Shown: positions 1 to 9,293, counted from the first letter of the stretch. The stretch: 45,178 nucleotides of DNA from Pseudomonadota bacterium (GCA_023404675.1 JAEYAW010000015.1:1-45178); one strand, 5' to 3'. Numbers and translations are program-made. Notes: generated by a model from the sequence alone, not told the origin.

Positions 1-127
<127 letters not shown>

Positions 128-141
128 GACGCGAAAACGAT

Positions 142-169
142 CCGGCCGAGCACACAAAAGTTCGGCCGG
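142..169 (+). repeat. GC hairpin between tuf and rpsJ
   Basis: CCGGCCGA (142-149) and TCGGCCGG (162-169) form a perfect 8-bp stem with a 12-nt loop, 15 bases after the tuf stop. It is followed by a moderately T-rich stretch (ttctcttcggtttc) rather than a clean T-run. It may be a partial terminator or an mRNA-processing point that sets tuf expression apart from the S10 operon. Confidence 0.6.
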
Positions 170-219
170 GACGTTCTCTTCGGTTTCGGGAATTCGCTAC
201 TCGCTAGAAAGACAAGGCA

Positions 220-528
220 ATGAACGGCCAGAATATCCGCATTCGGCTCAAGGCGTTCGACCATCGGATTCTCGATACGTCGACCCGCGAGATCGTGAAT
301 ACGGCGAAACGCACCGGTGCGCAGGTTCGCGGTCCCATTCCGCTGCCGACCCGCATCGAGAAGTTCACCGTGAACCGCTCGCCGCACGTCGACAAGAAGA
401 GCCGCGAGCAGTTCGAGATGCGCACCCACAAGCGTCTGCTCGACATCGTCGACCCGACGCCGCAAACGGTCGATGCGCTGATGAAGCTCGATCTTGCCGC
501 CGGTGTGGACGTCGAGATCAAGCTGTAA
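220..528 (+). CDS. rpsJ: 30S ribosomal protein S10
   Basis: 102 residues, the usual S10 length, opening [20 protein letters not shown]10 sits in the 30S head and, as NusE, also takes part in transcription antitermination with NusB. The conserved [21 protein letters not shown] stretch, seen here around residues 40-60, includes the loop that reaches into the head. It is the first gene of the S10 cluster, 92 bases after tuf. The ribosome-binding site is weak: AAGG lies only 2 bases from the ATG. A 105-base gap separates it from rplC. Confidence 0.98.
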
Positions 529-633
529 TTGCCATAGTTGCGGTGACGTCCTTGTGACGGAGCCGGATGGCAGCCACGAATTGAAGTTTATCGCGGTCTG
601 CGCAAGCGGACGGAAGGAACAGGAAGCACGACG

Positions 634-1362
634 ATGCGCTCCGGAGTGATCGCACAGAAGGTCGGGATGACGCGGGTGTTCACGGACGCCGGCGAACATG
701 TCCCTGTGACCGTGCTGAAGCTGAGCAATTGCCAGGTGGTCGGCCACCGTACCGCCGAAAAGAACGGCTATGTCGCGCTGCAGGTCGGCTCGGGTAGCCG
801 CAAGACGGTGTACATGCCGAAGGCCGAACGCGGCCAGTTCGCGGTCGCCAAGGTCGAGCCGAAGCGCAAGGTCGTCGAGTTCCGCGTGTCCGAGGATGCG
901 CTGATCCCGGTCGGCGCCGAGATTCAGGCGGATCACTTCGTGGTCGGCCAGTTCGTGGACGTCACCGGCACCTCGGTCGGTAAGGGCTTCGCGGGCGGCA
1001 TGAAGCGCTGGAACTTCGGCGGTCTTCGTGCCACGCACGGTGTGTCGATCTCGCACCGCTCGATCGGTTCGACCGGCGGCCGTCAGGATCCCGGCAAGAC
1101 CTTCAAGAACAAGAAGATGCCCGGTCACATGGGCGTCGATCGCATCACCACGCTGAACCTGCGCGTCGTGCAGACGGACGTGGAGCGCGGCCTGCTGCTC
1201 GTCGAGGGCGCGGTGCCGGGCTCGAAGGGCGGCTGGATCATGGTCCGCGACGCGGTGAAGAAGCCGCTGCCGAAGGACGCGCCGAAGCCGGGCAAGTTCA
1301 AGGTTGCCGGCGAAGATACGGCTGCGCCTGCAGAGGCCGTCGCCGAGAAGGAAGGTGCGTGA
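634..1362 (+). CDS. rplC: 50S ribosomal protein L3
   Basis: 242 residues, longer than the roughly 209 of E. coli because of an acidic/alanine-rich C-terminal tail (about residues 215-242). L3 is an early assembly protein of the 50S subunit whose loop approaches the peptidyl-transferase centre. The loop is visible as GRQDPG at 149-154; Gln151 corresponds by position to the glutamine methylated by PrmB in E. coli. The start ATG follows an AGGAAG element. The TGA overlaps the rplD ATG by one base (TGATG), which suggests translational coupling. Confidence 0.98.
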   Translation: MRSGVIAQKVGMTRVFTDAGEHVPVTVLKLSNCQVVGHRTAEKNGYVALQVGSGSRKTVYMPKAERGQFAVAKVEPKRKVVEFRVSEDALIPVGAEIQADHFVVGQFVDVTGTSVGKGFAGGMKRWNFGGLRATHGVSISHRSIGSTGGRQDPGKTFKNKKMPGHMGVDRITTLNLRVVQTDVERGLLLVEGAVPGSKGGWIMVRDAVKKPLPKDAPKPGKFKVAGEDTAAPAEAVAEKEGA

Positions 1363-1982
1363 TGGAACTCAAAGTCACCACGCTTGAGGGCAAGGAAGCC
1401 GGTTCGGTTCAGCTCAGCGACGAGATCTTCGGTCTCGAGCCGCGTGTCGACCTGATCCAGCGCTGCATCAACTGGCAGCTCGCCAAGCGCCAGGCCGGGA
1501 CGCACAAAGCCAAGGGCCGCGCCGAGATCTGGCGCACCGGCAAGAAGATGTACAAGCAGAAGGGCACCGGCGGCGCCCGTCACGGCTCGGCCCGCGTGCC
1601 GCAGTTCCGTGGCGGCGGCCGCGCCTTCGGTCCGGTCGTGCGCAGCCACGCGTTCGATCTGCCGAAGAAGGTGCGGGCGCTGGCGCTCAAGCATGCGCTC
1701 TCGGCCAAGGCCAAGGGCGGCGCGCTGGTGGTGCTGGACAGCGCCGAGGTGAAGGAAGCCAAGACCAAGGCGCTGGTCGGTCACTTCTCCGGGCTCGGTC
1801 TTGCCAATGCGCTGATCATCGACGGCGCGAGCGTGCATGACGGGTTCGCCACGGCGGCCCGCAACATTCCGAATATCGACGTGCTGCCGGTTCAGGGCAT
1901 CAACGTCTATGACATTCTGCGTCGCCAGAAGCTGGTTCTGACCAAGGCGGCCGTGGATGCGCTGGAGGCGCGCTTCAAATGA
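1362..1982 (+). CDS. rplD: 50S ribosomal protein L4
   Basis: 206 residues from the ATG at 1362; a GTG one codon earlier would add a single residue and is less likely. L4 lines the nascent-peptide exit tunnel, and in enterobacteria it also represses the S10 operon by attenuation. The long basic loop that enters the tunnel is visible at about residues 45-95 (KGRAEIWRTGKKMYKQKGTG, then RVPQFRGGG). It overlaps rplC by one base and rplW by four bases (ATGA), so all three genes are probably translated in a coupled way. Confidence 0.97.
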   Translation: MELKVTTLEGKEAGSVQLSDEIFGLEPRVDLIQRCINWQLAKRQAGTHKAKGRAEIWRTGKKMYKQKGTGGARHGSARVPQFRGGGRAFGPVVRSHAFDLPKKVRALALKHALSAKAKGGALVVLDSAEVKEAKTKALVGHFSGLGLANALIIDGASVHDGFATAARNIPNIDVLPVQGINVYDILRRQKLVLTKAAVDALEARFK

Positions 1983-2275
1983 CCATCGACGTGAAGCATT
2001 ACGATGTGATCGTCGCGCCGGTGATTACCGAGAAGGCGACGACGGCATCCGAGCACAACAAGGTCGTGTTCAAGGTGGCGGCGAAGGCGACGAAGCCGCA
2101 GATCAAGGAAGCGGTCGAGAAGCTGTTCGACGTGAAGGTGAAGAGCGTCAACACGCTGGTGCGCAAGGGCAAGACCAAGGCCTTCCGCGGCACCTTCGGC
2201 ACGCAATCCGACAGCAAGCGCGCGGTCGTGACCCTCGAAGAGGGCCACCGGATCGACGTGACGACCGGACTGTAA
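1979..2275 (+). CDS. rplW: 50S ribosomal protein L23
   Basis: 98 residues, normal for the family. L23 lies at the tunnel exit and is the main docking site for trigger factor and SRP. The protein opens MTIDVKHYDVIVAPVITEKA, a typical L23 N-terminus, and the basic loop around KSVNTLVRKGKTKAFRG is present. The ATG shares four bases with the rplD stop and rplB starts 13 bases downstream, so it lies within the tightest part of the operon. Confidence 0.97.
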   Translation: MTIDVKHYDVIVAPVITEKATTASEHNKVVFKVAAKATKPQIKEAVEKLFDVKVKSVNTLVRKGKTKAFRGTFGTQSDSKRAVVTLEEGHRIDVTTGL

Positions 2276-2288
2276 GGCGGACACTGCG

Positions 2289-3125
<837 letters not shown>

Positions 3126-3137
3126 GGATCGCGCACC

Positions 3138-3416
3138 ATGGTTCGCTCGGTGTGGAAGGGCCCGTTCGTCGAGGCCTCGCTGCTCAAGAAGGCGGATGCC
3201 GCGCGTGCATCCGGCCGTCATGACGTCATCAAGATCTGGAGCCGCCGCTCCACGATCCTGCCGCAGTTCGTCGGCCTGACCTTCGGCGTCTACAACGGCC
3301 AGAAGCACGTGCCGGTGGCGGTGAACGAGGAAATGGTTGGTCACAAGTTCGGTGAGTTCTCGCCGACCCGGACCTTCCACGGCCACGCCGGCGACAAGAA
3401 AGCCAAGAAGGGCTGA
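3138..3416 (+). CDS. rpsS: 30S ribosomal protein S19
   Basis: 92 residues, normal S19 size. S19 binds 16S rRNA in the 30S head together with S13 and contacts the A-site region. The start MVRSVWKGPFVEASLLKKAD and the conserved WSRRSTILPQFVGLTFGVYNG block are intact. It sits between rplB and rplV in the canonical order, with short spacers of 12 and 27 bases. Confidence 0.98.
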   Translation: MVRSVWKGPFVEASLLKKADAARASGRHDVIKIWSRRSTILPQFVGLTFGVYNGQKHVPVAVNEEMVGHKFGEFSPTRTFHGHAGDKKAKKG

Positions 3417-3443
3417 ACGGATAAGGCTTGAGGATTTAGAGCG

Positions 3444-3830
3444 ATGAGCAAACCCAAGCGCGAACGCGCCCTGGCGGACAATGAAGCGAAGGCGGTCGCC
3501 CGCATGCTTCGTGTCTCGCCGCAGAAACTCAATCTCGTGGCGCAACTGATCCGCGGCAAGAAGGTGTCGTCGGCTCTGGCCGATCTGCAGTTCTCGCGCA
3601 AGCGGATCGCGGTCGACGTCAAGAAGTGCCTGGAATCGGCGATCGCCAATGCCGAGAACAATCACGACCTCGACGTCGACGATCTGGTCGTCGCGCAGGC
3701 CCATGTCGGCAAGGGCATCGTGATGAAGCGTTTCGCGCCGCGCGGCCGTGGCCGTTCGGGCCGTGTGTTCAAACCGTTCGCCCAGCTGACGATTGTTGTT
3801 CGTCAGGTCGAGGCGGAAGCCGCGGCGTAA
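3444..3830 (+). CDS. rplV: 50S ribosomal protein L22
   Basis: 128 residues. L22 spans the 50S subunit, with its globular part on the surface and a beta-hairpin loop in the exit tunnel near L4. The N-terminus MSKPKRERALADNEAKAVAR is typical for Rhizobiales. The tunnel hairpin is recognisable as GIVMKRFAPRGRGRSGRVFK around residues 93-112, where macrolide-resistance changes occur in other bacteria. No deletion in this loop is evident. Confidence 0.98.
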   Translation: MSKPKRERALADNEAKAVARMLRVSPQKLNLVAQLIRGKKVSSALADLQFSRKRIAVDVKKCLESAIANAENNHDLDVDDLVVAQAHVGKGIVMKRFAPRGRGRSGRVFKPFAQLTIVVRQVEAEAAA

Positions 3831-3849
3831 CGGCGGGCAGGAGACTACG

Positions 3850-4554
3850 ATGGGTCAGAAGATCAATCCGATCGGGCTGCGCCTCGGCATCAACCGGACG
3901 TGGGATTCCCGCTGGTACGCCGGCAAGGCCGAATACGGCAAGCTGCTGCACGAGGACGTGCGCATCCGCGAGCTGCTTCACAAGGAGCTGAAGCAGGCCG
4001 CCGTAGCGCGCATCGTGATCGAGCGTCCGCACAAGAAGTGCCGCGTCACCATCCACTCGGCGCGTCCGGGCGTGGTGATCGGCAAGAAGGGCGCGGACAT
4101 CGACAAGCTGCGCAAGAAGGTAGCGGACATCACCTCGTCGGATGTGGTCATCAACATCGTCGAGATTCGCAAGCCGGAGCTTGACGCGACGCTGGTCGCG
4201 GAATCGATCGCGCAGCAGCTGGAGCGTCGCGTGGCGTTCCGCCGGGCGATGAAGCGTGCGGTGCAGTCGGCGATCCGTCTGGGCGCCGAGGGCATTCGTA
4301 TCAACTGTTCGGGCCGTCTGGGCGGCGCGGAGATCGCGCGCATGGAGTGGTATCGCGAGGGCCGGGTGCCGCTGCACACGCTGCGCGCAGATGTCGATTA
4401 CGGCGTCGCCACCGCGTTCACCACCTTCGGCACCTGCGGCGTGAAGGTCTGGATCTTCAAGGGCGAGATCCTGGAACATGATCCGATGGCTCAGGACAAG
4501 CGTCTGAACGAAGGCGAGAGCGGCGGTGGCCGTTCGCGCCGCGACGCGGCCTGA
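3850..4554 (+). CDS. rpsC: 30S ribosomal protein S3
   Basis: 234 residues from the ATG at 3850 (MGQKINPIGLRLG). In-frame codons further upstream overlap rplV and are not family-like. S3 lies at the mRNA entry channel and has helicase-associated activity with S4 and S5. The KH domain carries its GKKG loop at residues 78-81 (VVIGKKGADIDKL), and the basic entry-channel region follows. The tail ends in a short glycine/arginine-rich stretch (GGGRSRRDAA). Confidence 0.98.
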   Translation: MGQKINPIGLRLGINRTWDSRWYAGKAEYGKLLHEDVRIRELLHKELKQAAVARIVIERPHKKCRVTIHSARPGVVIGKKGADIDKLRKKVADITSSDVVINIVEIRKPELDATLVAESIAQQLERRVAFRRAMKRAVQSAIRLGAEGIRINCSGRLGGAEIARMEWYREGRVPLHTLRADVDYGVATAFTTFGTCGVKVWIFKGEILEHDPMAQDKRLNEGESGGGRSRRDAA

Positions 4555-4584
4555 GACAGCATTGAGGTTTGAGGGCGTAACGCC

Positions 4585-4998
4585 ATGATGCAACCAAAGA
4601 AAACCAAGTTCAGGAAGGCCCACAAGGGCCGGATTCACGGCGTTGCCTCTTCGGGCGCGACGCTGGCGTTCGGTCAGTTCGGCCTCAAGGCGATGGCGCC
4701 CGAGCGCATCACTGCGCGTCAGATCGAGGCGGCCCGCCGCGCGCTGACCCGTCACATGAAGCGTGCCGGCCGCGTCTGGATCCGCGTGTTCCCCGACCTT
4801 CCGGTGTCGAAGAAGCCGGCCGAAGTCCGCATGGGCTCGGGCAAGGGTGCACCGGAGCTGTGGACCGCGCGGGTGAAGCCGGGCCGCATCCTGTTCGAGA
4901 TCGACGGCGTGACTGATCAGACCGCCCGCGAGGCGCTGACGCTCGCCGCCGCCAAGCTGCCGATCAAGACGCGCTTCGTCGCGCGCATCGCGGAGTAA
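4585..4998 (+). CDS. rplP: 50S ribosomal protein L16
   Basis: 137 residues, standard length, starting MMQPKKTKFRKAHKGRIHG. Two adjacent ATG codons exist; the first gives the usual alphaproteobacterial start. L16 organises 23S rRNA near the A-site tRNA elbow and is required for late 50S maturation. The conserved MGSGKG element lies near residue 80-90, where E. coli Arg81 is hydroxylated. The gap to rpmC is only 5 bases. Confidence 0.97.
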   Translation: MMQPKKTKFRKAHKGRIHGVASSGATLAFGQFGLKAMAPERITARQIEAARRALTRHMKRAGRVWIRVFPDLPVSKKPAEVRMGSGKGAPELWTARVKPGRILFEIDGVTDQTAREALTLAAAKLPIKTRFVARIAE

Positions 4999-5003
4999 GC
5001 AAC

Positions 5004-5213
5004 ATGGCCGAGATGAAAGTCGACGATATCCGCGCGATGACGGAAGACCAGCTCGACGACGCCATCGTCAAGCTGAAGAAGGAGCGGTTCAACCTGCGCT
5101 TCCAGCGCGCGACGGGCCAGCTCGAGAACACGTCGCGCCTTCGCGAGGCACGGCGCGACATCGCCCGGATCAAGACCATTGCCGCGCAGAAGCGCGCGGC
5201 CAAGACGAAGTAA
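5004..5213 (+). CDS. rpmC: 50S ribosomal protein L29
   Basis: 69 residues. It is a small two-helix protein at the tunnel exit that touches L23 and helps form the chaperone-docking surface. The sequence MAEMKVDDIRAMTEDQLDDA and the conserved FNLRFQRATGQLENTSRLRE block (about residues 29-48) are typical. It lies between rplP and rpsQ with 5- and 10-base gaps, the usual L16-L29-S17 trio. Confidence 0.97.
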   Translation: MAEMKVDDIRAMTEDQLDDAIVKLKKERFNLRFQRATGQLENTSRLREARRDIARIKTIAAQKRAAKTK

Positions 5214-5223
5214 GGGGCATTCG

Positions 5224-5469
5224 ATGCCGAAGCGAACTCTTCAGGGCGTTGTCGTCAGCGACAAGCAGAACAAGACGATCGTGGTGCGCGTCGACCGCCG
5301 CTTCACGCACCCGCTCTACAAGAAGACGATCCGCCGCTCCAAGAACTACCATGCGCACGACGAGAACGGCGAGTTCAAGACGGGCGACACGGTGTGGATC
5401 GAGGAAAGCAAGCCGATCTCCAAGCTCAAGCGCTGGATCGTGATCCAGGGTGAGAAGAAAACCGCTTAA
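5224..5469 (+). CDS. rpsQ: 30S ribosomal protein S17
   Basis: 81 residues from the ATG at 5224 (MPKRTLQGVVVSDKQNKTIV). Upstream in-frame codons lie inside rpmC and are excluded. S17 is an OB-fold primary binder of 16S rRNA that nucleates the 30S body. The conserved VRVDRRFTHPLYKKTIRRSK stretch is present at about residues 22-41. AAGGGG lies just before the start codon. Confidence 0.97.
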   Translation: MPKRTLQGVVVSDKQNKTIVVRVDRRFTHPLYKKTIRRSKNYHAHDENGEFKTGDTVWIEESKPISKLKRWIVIQGEKKTA

Positions 5470-5514
5470 CGCGCGCAATTCGCGCAGAGAAAAGAAAGAG
5501 GACGAGGTGCATCA

Positions 5515-5883
5515 ATGATCCAGATGCAGACCAACCTCGACGTGGCCGACAATTCAGGTGCGCGCCGTGTCATGTGCATTAAGGTGCTTGGAGGCTCCAA
5601 GCGCCGGTATGCAACCGTTGGCGACATCATCGTGGTGTCGATCAAGGAAGCGATTCCGCGCGGCAAGGTGAAGAAGGGCGACGTCATGAAGGCGGTCGTC
5701 GTGCGCGTGTCGAAGGACATCCGCCGGGCCGACGGCTCCGTCATCCGCTTCGACCGCAACGCTGCCGTTCTGATCAACAATCAGTCGGAGCCGATCGGCA
5801 CCCGCATCTTCGGACCGGTGCCGCGCGAGCTGCGCGCCAAGAACCACATGAAGATCATCTCGCTCGCGCCGGAGGTGCTGTAA
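5515..5883 (+). CDS. rplN: 50S ribosomal protein L14
   Basis: 122 residues, exactly the common family length. L14 lies on the 50S interface, contributes to bridges with the 30S subunit and is the binding site of the silencing factor RsfS. The start MIQMQTNLDVADNSGARRVM and the C-terminal FGPVPRELRAKNHMKIISLA are diagnostic. Its stop overlaps the rplX start by one base (TAATG). It is preceded by a 45-base gap with an AGAGGACGAGG ribosome-binding region. Confidence 0.98.
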   Translation: MIQMQTNLDVADNSGARRVMCIKVLGGSKRRYATVGDIIVVSIKEAIPRGKVKKGDVMKAVVVRVSKDIRRADGSVIRFDRNAAVLINNQSEPIGTRIFGPVPRELRAKNHMKIISLAPEVL

Positions 5884-6197
5884 TGGCCGCCAAGATTCGC
5901 AAGGGCGACCGCGTGATCGTGCTCACCGGCCGCGACAAGGGTCGCACCGGCGAGGTGTTCGAGGTGCGTCCGTCCGAGAACCGCGCCCTGGTGCGCGGCG
6001 TCAACATGGTCAAGCGTCACCAGAAGCAGAGCCAGAGTCAGGAAGGCGGCATCATCTCGAAGGAGGCGCCGATCAACCTGTCCAACATCGCGATCGTCGG
6101 CAAGGACGGCAAGGCGACGCGCGTCGGCTTCAAGGTTCTGGCGGACGGCAAGAAGGTGCGCGTCGAGAAGCGCACGGGAGCAGAGATCGATGGCTGA
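5883..6197 (+). CDS. rplX: 50S ribosomal protein L24
   Basis: 104 residues. L24 is one of two initiators of 50S assembly and binds 23S rRNA domain I. The KOW motif is visible at about residues 6-30 (RKGDRVIVLTGRDKGRTGEV). The gene overlaps rplN by one base and rplE by eight bases, so translation is probably coupled across all three. Confidence 0.97.
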   Translation: MAAKIRKGDRVIVLTGRDKGRTGEVFEVRPSENRALVRGVNMVKRHQKQSQSQEGGIISKEAPINLSNIAIVGKDGKATRVGFKVLADGKKVRVEKRTGAEIDG

Positions 6198-6747
6198 GAC
6201 AGCTTACATTCCGCGTCTGCGCGCGGAGTATGACAAGAGCATCCGCGCCAGGCTGACCGAGAAGTTCGGCTACGATAACGTGATGCAGGTTCCGCGCCTC
6301 GACAAGGTCGTGCTGAACATGGGCATCGGCGAAGCCGTCAACGATCGCAAGAAGGTCGAGGTTGCCGCCGGCGATCTGACGCTGATTGCCGGCCAGAAGG
6401 CCGTGATCACGCGCTCGCGCAACGCCATTGCGACCTTCAAGCTGCGCGAGAACCAGCCCATCGGCTGCAAGGTGACGCTGCGCAAGGCGAAGATGTACGA
6501 GTTCATCGACCGTCTGATCAATGTCGCGCTGCCGCGCGTGCGAGACTTCCGCGGCCTGAACCCGAAGAGCTTTGACGGCCGCGGCAACTACTCGCTCGGC
6601 ATCAAGGAGCACATCATTTTCCCGGAAATCGATTTCGACAAGACCGGGGAATCGTGGGGTATGGACATCACCGTCTGCACGACGGCTCGCACCAATGACG
6701 AGGCGCGCGAGCTGTTGAATGCTTTCAATTTCCCGTTCCGGCAGTGA
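6190..6747 (+). CDS. rplE: 50S ribosomal protein L5
   Basis: 185 residues. L5 binds 5S rRNA in the central protuberance and contacts the 30S head and P-site tRNA. The family core KVVLNMGIGEAVND and GQKAVITRSRNAIATFKLRE is intact, as is the C-terminal EDFDKTGESWGMDITVCTTA-like region. The start overlaps the end of rplX by 8 bases. An imperfect stem (6746-6753 with 6758-6765, one G-T pair) begins at the stop codon, before rpsN. Confidence 0.97.
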   Translation: MAETAYIPRLRAEYDKSIRARLTEKFGYDNVMQVPRLDKVVLNMGIGEAVNDRKKVEVAAGDLTLIAGQKAVITRSRNAIATFKLRENQPIGCKVTLRKAKMYEFIDRLINVALPRVRDFRGLNPKSFDGRGNYSLGIKEHIIFPEIDFDKTGESWGMDITVCTTARTNDEARELLNAFNFPFRQ

Positions 6748-6790
6748 GGGGCTGACAAGCCTCTCAAACGCGGAAACCCAGGAGCCAAGC

Positions 6791-7096
6791 ATGGCGAAGA
6801 AGAGTTCAGTTGAGAAGAACAACCGGCGCAAGACGATGGCGAAGAACGCCGGTCCGAAGCGCGCCCGGTTGAAGGCGATCATCGCCGACAAGTCCAAGCC
6901 GCTCGAAGAGCGTTTTGCGGCGACGTTGAAACTCGCGGAGATGCCGCGCAATTCCTCGCCGACCCGCATTCGCAACCGTTGCGAAGTCTCGGGCCGCCCG
7001 CGCTCGGTTTACCGGCTGCACAAGCTGAGCCGTATCGCGCTGCGCGAGATGGGATCGAAGGGTCTCGTCCCTGGCCTGTTGAAGTCGAGCTGGTAA
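6791..7096 (+). CDS. rpsN: 30S ribosomal protein S14, zinc-free type
   Basis: 101 residues from the ATG at 6791 (MAKKSSVEKNNRRKTMAKNA). This is the long form without the CxxC zinc ribbon: only one cysteine (RNRCEVSGRPR) is found, so the protein should not need zinc. S14 binds 16S rRNA in the 30S head late in assembly. In-frame codons upstream of 6791 lack family similarity. The gap from rplE is 43 bases. Confidence 0.97.
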   Translation: MAKKSSVEKNNRRKTMAKNAGPKRARLKAIIADKSKPLEERFAATLKLAEMPRNSSPTRIRNRCEVSGRPRSVYRLHKLSRIALREMGSKGLVPGLLKSSW

Positions 7097-7108
7097 GGGG
7101 GAGCGGAT

Positions 7109-7507
7109 ATGTCTGTGAACGATCCGATCGCCGATCTCATCACCCGGATCCGCAACGCGCAGATGCGCAGCAAGTCCAAGGTGACCAGCCCGGGTTCGCG
7201 GATGCGCGCCAACGTTCTCGACGTGCTGAAGAGCGAAGGCTACATCCGTGGCTACACCAGCGTGGAACATGCTGGCGGCCGCAGCGAGCTTGAGATCGAG
7301 CTGAAGTATTTCGACGGCGAGCCTGTGATCCGCGAGATCGAGCGGGTGTCGAAGCCGGGACGGCGTGTCTACGCCTCGGTCAAGAACCTGCCGCGCGTGA
7401 ACAACGGACTCGGCATTTCTGTGCTGTCGACCCCGAAGGGAATCATGGCCGACCACGACGCGCGTGACGCGAACGTGGGCGGCGAGATTCTCTTCACGGT
7501 GTTCTGA
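7109..7507 (+). CDS. rpsH: 30S ribosomal protein S8
   Basis: 132 residues, typical length. S8 is a primary 16S rRNA binder of the platform, and in E. coli it represses the spc operon by binding mRNA at rplE. The start MSVNDPIADLITRIRNAQMR and the C-terminal GLGISVLSTPKGIMADHDAR block are conserved. The GGAG at 7100-7103 gives a good ribosome-binding site. Whether the E. coli-type S8 mRNA site exists here was not established. Confidence 0.97.
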   Translation: MSVNDPIADLITRIRNAQMRSKSKVTSPGSRMRANVLDVLKSEGYIRGYTSVEHAGGRSELEIELKYFDGEPVIREIERVSKPGRRVYASVKNLPRVNNGLGISVLSTPKGIMADHDARDANVGGEILFTVF

Positions 7508-7524
7508 TTCGGAAGGGTTGAGCC

Positions 7525-8058
7525 ATGTCTCGTGTAGGCAAGAAGCCTGTCGTGATGCCGTCGGGCGTCACGGCCACGGTCGAGGGTCAGACCGTCAAGG
7601 TGAAGGGCCCGAAGGGCCAGATGCAGTTCGTCGTGCATGACGACGTCGACGTGAAGTTCGAGGAAGGTGCGGTGAAGGTTGCGCCGCGCTTCGAGACCAA
7701 GCGTTCGCGTTCGCTCTACGGCACGGCGCGCGCCCAGGTCGCGAATCTGGTTGAAGGTGTGACCAAGGGTTTCGAGAAGAAGCTGGAAATCACCGGCGTC
7801 GGCTATCGCGCGGCGTTGCAGGGCAAGAGCCTTCAGCTCGCGCTCGGCTACAGCCACGACGTGATCTATCCGATCCCGGAGGGCATCGCCATCACCGTGC
7901 CGAAGCCGACCGAAATCGTTGTTGCGGGCATCGATCCGCAGCGTGTCGGCCAGGTTGCGGCGGAAATCCGCGGCTATCGTCCGCCGGAGCCCTACAAGGG
8001 CAAGGGCGTGAAGTATGCTGGCGAATTCATCTTCCGCAAGGAAGGCAAGAAGAAGTAA
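7525..8058 (+). CDS. rplF: 50S ribosomal protein L6
   Basis: 177 residues with the two duplicated L6 domains. L6 binds 23S rRNA near the sarcin-ricin loop and L7/L12 stalk base. The start MSRVGKKPVVMPSGVTATVE and the C-terminal signature PEPYKGKGVKYAGE (about residues 154-167) are diagnostic. It is followed by rplR after 11 bases. Confidence 0.97.
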   Translation: MSRVGKKPVVMPSGVTATVEGQTVKVKGPKGQMQFVVHDDVDVKFEEGAVKVAPRFETKRSRSLYGTARAQVANLVEGVTKGFEKKLEITGVGYRAALQGKSLQLALGYSHDVIYPIPEGIAITVPKPTEIVVAGIDPQRVGQVAAEIRGYRPPEPYKGKGVKYAGEFIFRKEGKKK

Positions 8059-8069
8059 CGGAGCGGGTG

Positions 8070-8432
8070 ATGACGAAGGCCAAGGTTACCAATGCCCGCC
8101 GCAAGAATCGCGTGCGGTTGTCGCTCCGCCGCAATGGTGGCGGTCGTCCGCGCCTGTCGGTGTTCCGCTCGTCGAAGCACATCTATGCGCAGGTGATCGA
8201 CGATCAGAAGGGCGAGACGCTGGCGTCAGCGTCGTCGCTTGAAAAGACGTTGCGCGATGGCGGCAAGACCGGCGCGGATATCGAGGCGGCGAAGGCGGTG
8301 GGCAAGCTGCTCGCCGAGCGCGCCGTCAAGAATGGCGTGACGGAAGTCGTGTTCGATCGCGGATCGTATCTGTATCACGGCCGCGTCCGGGCGCTGGCCG
8401 ATGCGGCGCGCGAGAGCGGGTTGAGCTTTTAA
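8070..8432 (+). CDS. rplR: 50S ribosomal protein L18
   Basis: 120 residues from the ATG at 8070, six bases after a GGAG element (8060-8063). A GTG at 8067 would add one residue and is less well placed. L18 binds 5S rRNA together with L5. The basic N-terminus (KAKVTNARRKNRVRLSLRRN), the RLSVFRSSKHIYAQVIDD segment and the C-terminal FDRGSYLYHGRVRALADAAR are typical. Confidence 0.96.
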   Translation: MTKAKVTNARRKNRVRLSLRRNGGGRPRLSVFRSSKHIYAQVIDDQKGETLASASSLEKTLRDGGKTGADIEAAKAVGKLLAERAVKNGVTEVVFDRGSYLYHGRVRALADAARESGLSF

Positions 8433-8500
8433 GATCCGGTTCGGCCGGATCGACATGGACAGAGGAAGAGGCGCAAGCCTCGCAAGGATTGGAACACACC

Positions 8501-9076
8501 ATGGCAGGTGAACGCGAACGCGGAGAGCGCGGCGGACGGCGGGAGCGCGAGGAGCGCGACAGCGAGTTCGTCGACAAGCTGGTCCACATCAACCGCGTGG
8601 CCAAGGTCGTCAAGGGCGGCAAGCGCTTCGGTTTTGCGGCGCTCGTGGTCGTCGGCGATCAGAAGGGGCGCGTCGGCTTCGGTCACGGCAAGGCGCGCGA
8701 AGTGCCGGAGGCGATCCGCAAGGCGACCGACTCGGCCAAGCGCAACCTGACGCGGGTCGCGCTGCGCGAGGGACGCACGCTGCATCACGACATCGCCGGC
8801 CGCCACGGCGCCGGACGCGTGTACCTGCGCACGGCCCCGGCCGGTACGGGTATCATCGCGGGCGGTCCGATGCGCGCCGTGTTCGAGACGCTCGGCATTC
8901 AGGACGTGGTGGCGAAGTCGGTCGGCTCGTCCAACCCGTACAACATGATCCGCGCGACGTTCGATGCGCTGAAGCGGCAGGATTCGCCGCGTTCGGTCGC
9001 CAACCGTCGCAACCTGAAGGTCTCGACGCTGCAGGCGCGCCGTGTCGGCGGCGACGCCGAAGTCGTGGCTGACTGA
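8501..9076 (+). CDS. rpsE: 30S ribosomal protein S5
   Basis: 191 residues from the ATG at 8501 (MAGERERGERGGRREREERD). S5 lies at the mRNA entry side and affects decoding fidelity. The N-terminus is an unusually charged Arg/Glu/Gly stretch of about 25 residues, then the S5 double-stranded-RNA-binding domain follows (VDKLVHINRVAKVVKGGKRF) and the C-terminal S5 domain. The gap from rplR is 68 bases. Confidence 0.97.
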   Translation: MAGERERGERGGRREREERDSEFVDKLVHINRVAKVVKGGKRFGFAALVVVGDQKGRVGFGHGKAREVPEAIRKATDSAKRNLTRVALREGRTLHHDIAGRHGAGRVYLRTAPAGTGIIAGGPMRAVFETLGIQDVVAKSVGSSNPYNMIRATFDALKRQDSPRSVANRRNLKVSTLQARRVGGDAEVVAD

Positions 9077-9098
9077 AGACAGGCGAGGGAGACGTTTC

Positions 9099-9293
9099 AT
9101 GGCCACCGCCACCAAGACCATCAAGGTCGAGCAGATCGGTTCGCCGATCCGCCGTCATCACTCGCAGCGCACCACGCTGATCGGGTTGAAACTCAACAAG
9201 ATCGGTCGCGTCGCCGACCTTCCGGACACTCCGGAAGTTCGCGGCATGATCGGCAAGGTCCAGCACCTCGTTCGGGTGGTGGAGGACAAGTAA
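9099..9293 (+). CDS. rpmD: 50S ribosomal protein L30
   Basis: 64 residues from the ATG at 9099 (MATATKTIKVEQIGSPIRR). L30 is a small 23S rRNA-binding protein of the 50S back. The conserved QRTTLIGLKLNKIGRVADLP block occupies residues 23-42. The GAGGGAGA element before the start is a good ribosome-binding site. It is followed by a 118-base gap holding a strong hairpin. Confidence 0.96.
   Translation: MATATKTIKVEQIGSPIRRHHSQRTTLIGLKLNKIGRVADLPDTPEVRGMIGKVQHLVRVVEDK

Noticed and set aside
529..633. Regulatory repeat GTGACG in the rpsJ-rplC gap
   Set aside because: Two direct copies of six bases are within chance for this composition, and the distant TGCCAT/ATGGCA pair has a 31-base loop.
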